The position numbers were made by a program, and so were the translations under genes. Shown in pieces: positions 6,075-7,755 of a DNA stretch of 7,755 bases (position 1 is the first letter of the stretch; each line of letters begins with the position of its first letter). The DNA is from Vulcanisaeta distributa (GTDB taxonomy: Archaea; Thermoproteota; Thermoprotei; Thermoproteales; Thermocladiaceae). The notes below the pieces were generated by a model. It was not told the DNA's origin. It did not search any database and saw only the letters and a list, made by a program, of their open reading frames with translations. The DNA lies in contig DAXY01000092.1 of assembly GCA_002506645.1 (NCBI GenBank), forward strand, positions 7,034 to 14,788. Reading direction: 5' to 3'.

Positions 6075-6845
6075 TCATGAGCAGCCGGAGAGTAGGTGAG
6101 GTACCAGTAGGACCTCCTTCAACTTCCTAATGGCATACGCCCTACATCTAATTAACTCCGCCGGGCTGCCGCCACTGATTATTGTCTCCGACCTATCTAT
6201 GTAGACGCCTATTATGTCATCGAGCATTGCCCCGAGTAGGTCCTCCTTAAATCCATCACCAACGTGTATGGCAACGTCCGGCTCCGCGCCGTGGGTCAGT
6301 AGCGAGTATGCACGCTCGAAAATTGCTGGGTGTGGCTTAGCCCTACCAACCTCGTCAGCATACACCTGCACGTCAATGAACCTACTGAGGCCGAACTTAT
6401 CCAGGAGCTTCCTGGACACGGTGCTACTCCAGAATATTACATTGGACACTACGCCGATCATAAACCCGTCACTCTTCATCTCCATAAGTACGTACTGGGC
6501 ATCCTCACTAGGCCTCACATTGCCTGACTCGAGCAGTGTATTGGCTATTATGTTGGTCACGTCCATGACCATCCTCTCGCTGAGCTCAACCCCATACTTA
6601 CGTGCCAACCTCTCAAGGAGCGTCCTCACGTTGTCCATCGGCGGTACGTAGGCCATCTCAGCAACCCTCCTGAGCCTAACCTCCCTATCAAGCCCTGTGT
6701 AGATTTCGTACACGTGGTCAAAGCGGGCCTCAATGCCCAGGGACTTTAGGTACTTCGTTATGTTCATGGCTACCTCCTCGATCAGCTCCTTGCCGTAATT
6801 TATCAACGTGTTGTAGACGTCGAATGTAATAACCTTCAAACTCAT
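6075..6845 (-). CDS. HAD-superfamily hydrolase with DxYxT first motif
   Basis: A 256-residue cytosolic HAD-fold hydrolase with a helical cap inserted after motif I (class I cap, about residues 17-105). Seen (256-aa numbering): motif I ITFDVYNTL with nucleophile Asp9, Tyr11 and Thr13; motif II VVSN with Ser134; motif III Lys170 in GRAKPHP; motif IV HVGDGFKEDLLGA with Asp197 and Asp202. The second Asp of DxDxT, which serves as acid/base in phosphatases, is Tyr here, as in L-2-haloacid dehalogenases (DxYxT). Many archaeal proteins with this motif have no assigned substrate, so neither dehalogenase nor phosphatase activity is claimed. The start is the ATG at 6845, about 26-28 nt from a TATA box; an upstream TTG at 6860 is only about 13 nt from it. 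It is divergent from gch3. Confidence 0.88.
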   Translation of the reverse strand: MSLKVITFDVYNTLINYGKELIEEVAMNITKYLKSLGIEARFDHVYEIYTGLDREVRLRRVAEMAYVPPMDNVRTLLERLARKYGVELSERMVMDVTNIIANTLLESGNVRPSEDAQYVLMEMKSDGFMIGVVSNVIFWSSTVSRKLLDKFGLSRFIDVQVYADEVGRAKPHPAIFERAYSLLTHGAEPDVAIHVGDGFKEDLLGAMLDDIIGVYIDRSETIISGGSPAELIRCRAYAIRKLKEVLLVPHLLSGCS

Positions 6846-6870
6846 TATATTAGAACTCAACAGTAATCAA

Positions 6871-6876
6871 TTTAAG
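6871..6876 (-). promoter_or_regulatory. TATA box of the HAD gene
   Basis: Minus-strand CTTAAA within TACTTAAATT is centred about 28 nt before the ATG at 6845. This predicts a leader of 0-3 nt and excludes the TTG at 6860 as the start. Confidence 0.6.
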
Positions 6877-6916
6877 TATTCCCACCATTTTCAGGGGAGC
6901 GGTCATGCTAGTAATG

Positions 6917-6924
6917 TTTTTAAA
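6917..6924 (+). promoter_or_regulatory. TATA box of gch3
   Basis: TTTTTAAA is centred about 38 nt before the TTG at 6959. Transcription would start near 6946-6949, leaving a leader of about 10-13 nt that runs into the second arm of the inverted repeat described separately. Confidence 0.6.
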
Positions 6925-6960
6925 CTAAAGGTTTAAGCTCGCTGTCGGTGTTAAACCTTT
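6920..6960. repeat. Triple TTAAAC/GTTTAA repeat at the gch3 promoter (candidate operator)
   Basis: TTAAAC at 6920-6925, GTTTAA at 6931-6936 and TTAAAC at 6951-6956. The last two belong to a perfect 10-bp inverted repeat, AAAGGTTTAA (6927-6936) and TTAAACCTTT (6951-6960), with a 14-bp spacer. The first two form TTAAAC-N5-GTTTAA over the TATA box. The array covers TATA box, expected transcript start and the first two bases of the start codon, the usual place for an archaeal repressor. Confidence 0.5.
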
Positions 6961-7666
6961 GGTTCAAGTAACGATCATTAGGCTGATCGGTTATAAAGAA
7001 TGGACCGAGAGCCTCGGCCCTGATAGGGAACATATTATACAGGGTGTGCAGGCGCGATTGCATGGGGGGCTCGTCGATGCCTTCTCAGGGCTTAATGCCT
7101 GGGCCCACCCACTTAGGTATGATTACCTACTTGCAATAACCAATGGTTTGGGCAATGAGGAGATAACGAGGGTTGTGAGGAGACTTAGCGAGTATAGCCC
7201 AGTACCACTGTCGAGTGGTACATATGCCAATGCCAACCCAAGGATTGCGGAGAGGGAGGCGTTTAGGCTAGCCATTAGGGCTGGGCCTGGTGAGTCATTA
7301 ATGGGCGGTAGCGACGATGGTTATGTGGCGATAGCCCATATCGACCTTGTCGATTCGACAACGAGCACCGAGTGGACCTCGAGTTATCAATTATATGAGC
7401 ATGTGTGGGGCGTGGTTGACCAAGTGAGGCTTTACTTATCGCCGCATGGCGGCATCACCCTCTACCTCGGTGGCGATAACATCGTGTCGATAATACCACC
7501 AACAATCAATGAGGATGAGCTCAAGCCGCTGGCCAACCTAATAAATGCTAGGATAGGCGTTGGCGCCGCACGCAGTGGTAGGACCGCCATGAGACTCGCA
7601 ACAGAGGCCCTGGACATCCTCAGGTCTAGGAATGACCACGGCGTTTTAATGCTCAGGGAGGATTAA
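6959..7666 (+). CDS. gch3: GTP cyclohydrolase III (ArfA-type, archaeal)
   Basis: A 235-residue enzyme that hydrolyses GTP to 2-amino-5-formylamino-6-ribosylaminopyrimidinone phosphate plus pyrophosphate, the entry to archaeal riboflavin and F420 synthesis. It matches the Methanocaldococcus enzyme MJ0145 as recalled: start MVQVTIIRLIGYKEWT against MIQITVIQIDNYGPWT, then RYDYLLAITNG (53-63), YVAIAHIDL (122-130), LGGDN (170-174) and GIGVGAARSGRTA-like helix-strand region (199-210). The fold is the two-palm, nucleotidyl-cyclase-like one, and GGDN corresponds to the GGDEF-type turn that holds metal and nucleotide. It is about 33 residues shorter than MJ0145, lacking its C-terminal tail and part of the interdomain linker. 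The start is TTG: the N-terminal alignment is exact, and the upstream in-frame stretch to a stop at 6926 has no start codon. Its stop overlaps that of the next gene on the other strand. Confidence 0.93.
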   Translation: MVQVTIIRLIGYKEWTESLGPDREHIIQGVQARLHGGLVDAFSGLNAWAHPLRYDYLLAITNGLGNEEITRVVRRLSEYSPVPLSSGTYANANPRIAEREAFRLAIRAGPGESLMGGSDDGYVAIAHIDLVDSTTSTEWTSSYQLYEHVWGVVDQVRLYLSPHGGITLYLGGDNIVSIIPPTINEDELKPLANLINARIGVGAARSGRTAMRLATEALDILRSRNDHGVLMLRED

Positions 7667-7755
7667 TCGAGCTTAGGCTTCTTAATGAGCTTGATCTTAT
7701 TAACCCTACCTTCCTTAACAACCTGGACATAGCCGAAGCCCTCGAGCCTCTTAAT
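7663..7755 (-). CDS. C-terminal end of an unidentified gene, possibly winged-helix
   Basis: The last 30 codons of a minus-strand gene that continues past the window end. The reading frame from 7755 to the TAA at 7663-7665 is open and encodes a basic end: a helix-like IKRLEGFGYVQVV, a turn KEGRVNK, a strand IKLIKKP, then KLD. The pattern of helix, strand, Gly/Arg turn and strand resembles the wing of a winged-helix DNA-binding domain, but 30 residues cannot prove it. It converges on gch3 with the two stops overlapping in TTAA. If it is a regulator, a link to gch3 would be speculative. Confidence 0.6.
   Translation of the reverse strand: MKRLEGFGYVQVVKEGRVNKIKLIKKPKLD

Overview
The window looks like ordinary chromosome from a hyperthermophilic crenarchaeon, most likely Thermoproteales (Vulcanisaeta/Caldivirga-like). 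The evidence is: TATA boxes centred about 25-27 nt before start codons with almost no 5' leader; one internal operon gene with a perfect Shine-Dalgarno; heavy use of AGG/ATA codons; very tight gene packing; an archaeal-only GTP cyclohydrolase III; a crenarchaeal-type dihydroxy-acid dehydratase; and a COG1325 RNA-binding protein. The genus is an inference from style and protein similarity recalled from memory; no search was run.

Layout: (1) 49-1122, plus strand: folE (GTP cyclohydrolase IA) and a COG1325/PF01877 RNA-binding protein. (2) 1119-2804, minus: ilvD, converging on the previous gene with overlapping stop codons. (3) 2905-3369, plus: a PEBP/YbhB-family protein, divergent from ilvD. (4) 3405-5267, minus: a two-gene ABC-2 export operon (ATPase then permease). 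(5) 5335-6024, minus: a YkgJ-type cysteine-cluster protein. (6) 6075-6845, minus: a HAD-superfamily hydrolase. (7) 6959-7666, plus: GTP cyclohydrolase III. (8) 7663-7755, minus: the C-terminal end of a gene that runs off the window. No gap exceeds 300 bases; the longest is the 113-bp divergent region before gch3. No rRNA, tRNA, CRISPR, insertion sequence or prophage gene was seen.

How the genes relate: two different GTP ring-opening enzymes sit in one window. FolE makes 7,8-dihydroneopterin triphosphate (pterins, and in archaea the preQ0/archaeosine branch), while GTP cyclohydrolase III makes the formamidopyrimidine that leads to riboflavin and deazaflavin (F420). They are about 6 kb apart and share no operon, so common regulation is not implied. 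IlvD belongs to branched-chain amino-acid synthesis. Only the ABC ATPase/permease pair is a clear functional unit. Nearly every other gene has its own promoter.

Most useful points: TATA spacing moves three start codons inward (ilvD to 2804, ABC ATPase to 5267, HAD to 6845). The gch3 promoter carries three copies of TTAAAC/GTTTAA, including a perfect 10-bp inverted repeat over its start codon. The PEBP promoter is bracketed by another perfect 10-bp inverted repeat. Two convergent gene pairs overlap by exactly 4 bp through palindromic stops (CTAG, TTAA). The HAD protein has DxYxT in place of DxDxT. I did not find a convincing new multi-gene system.
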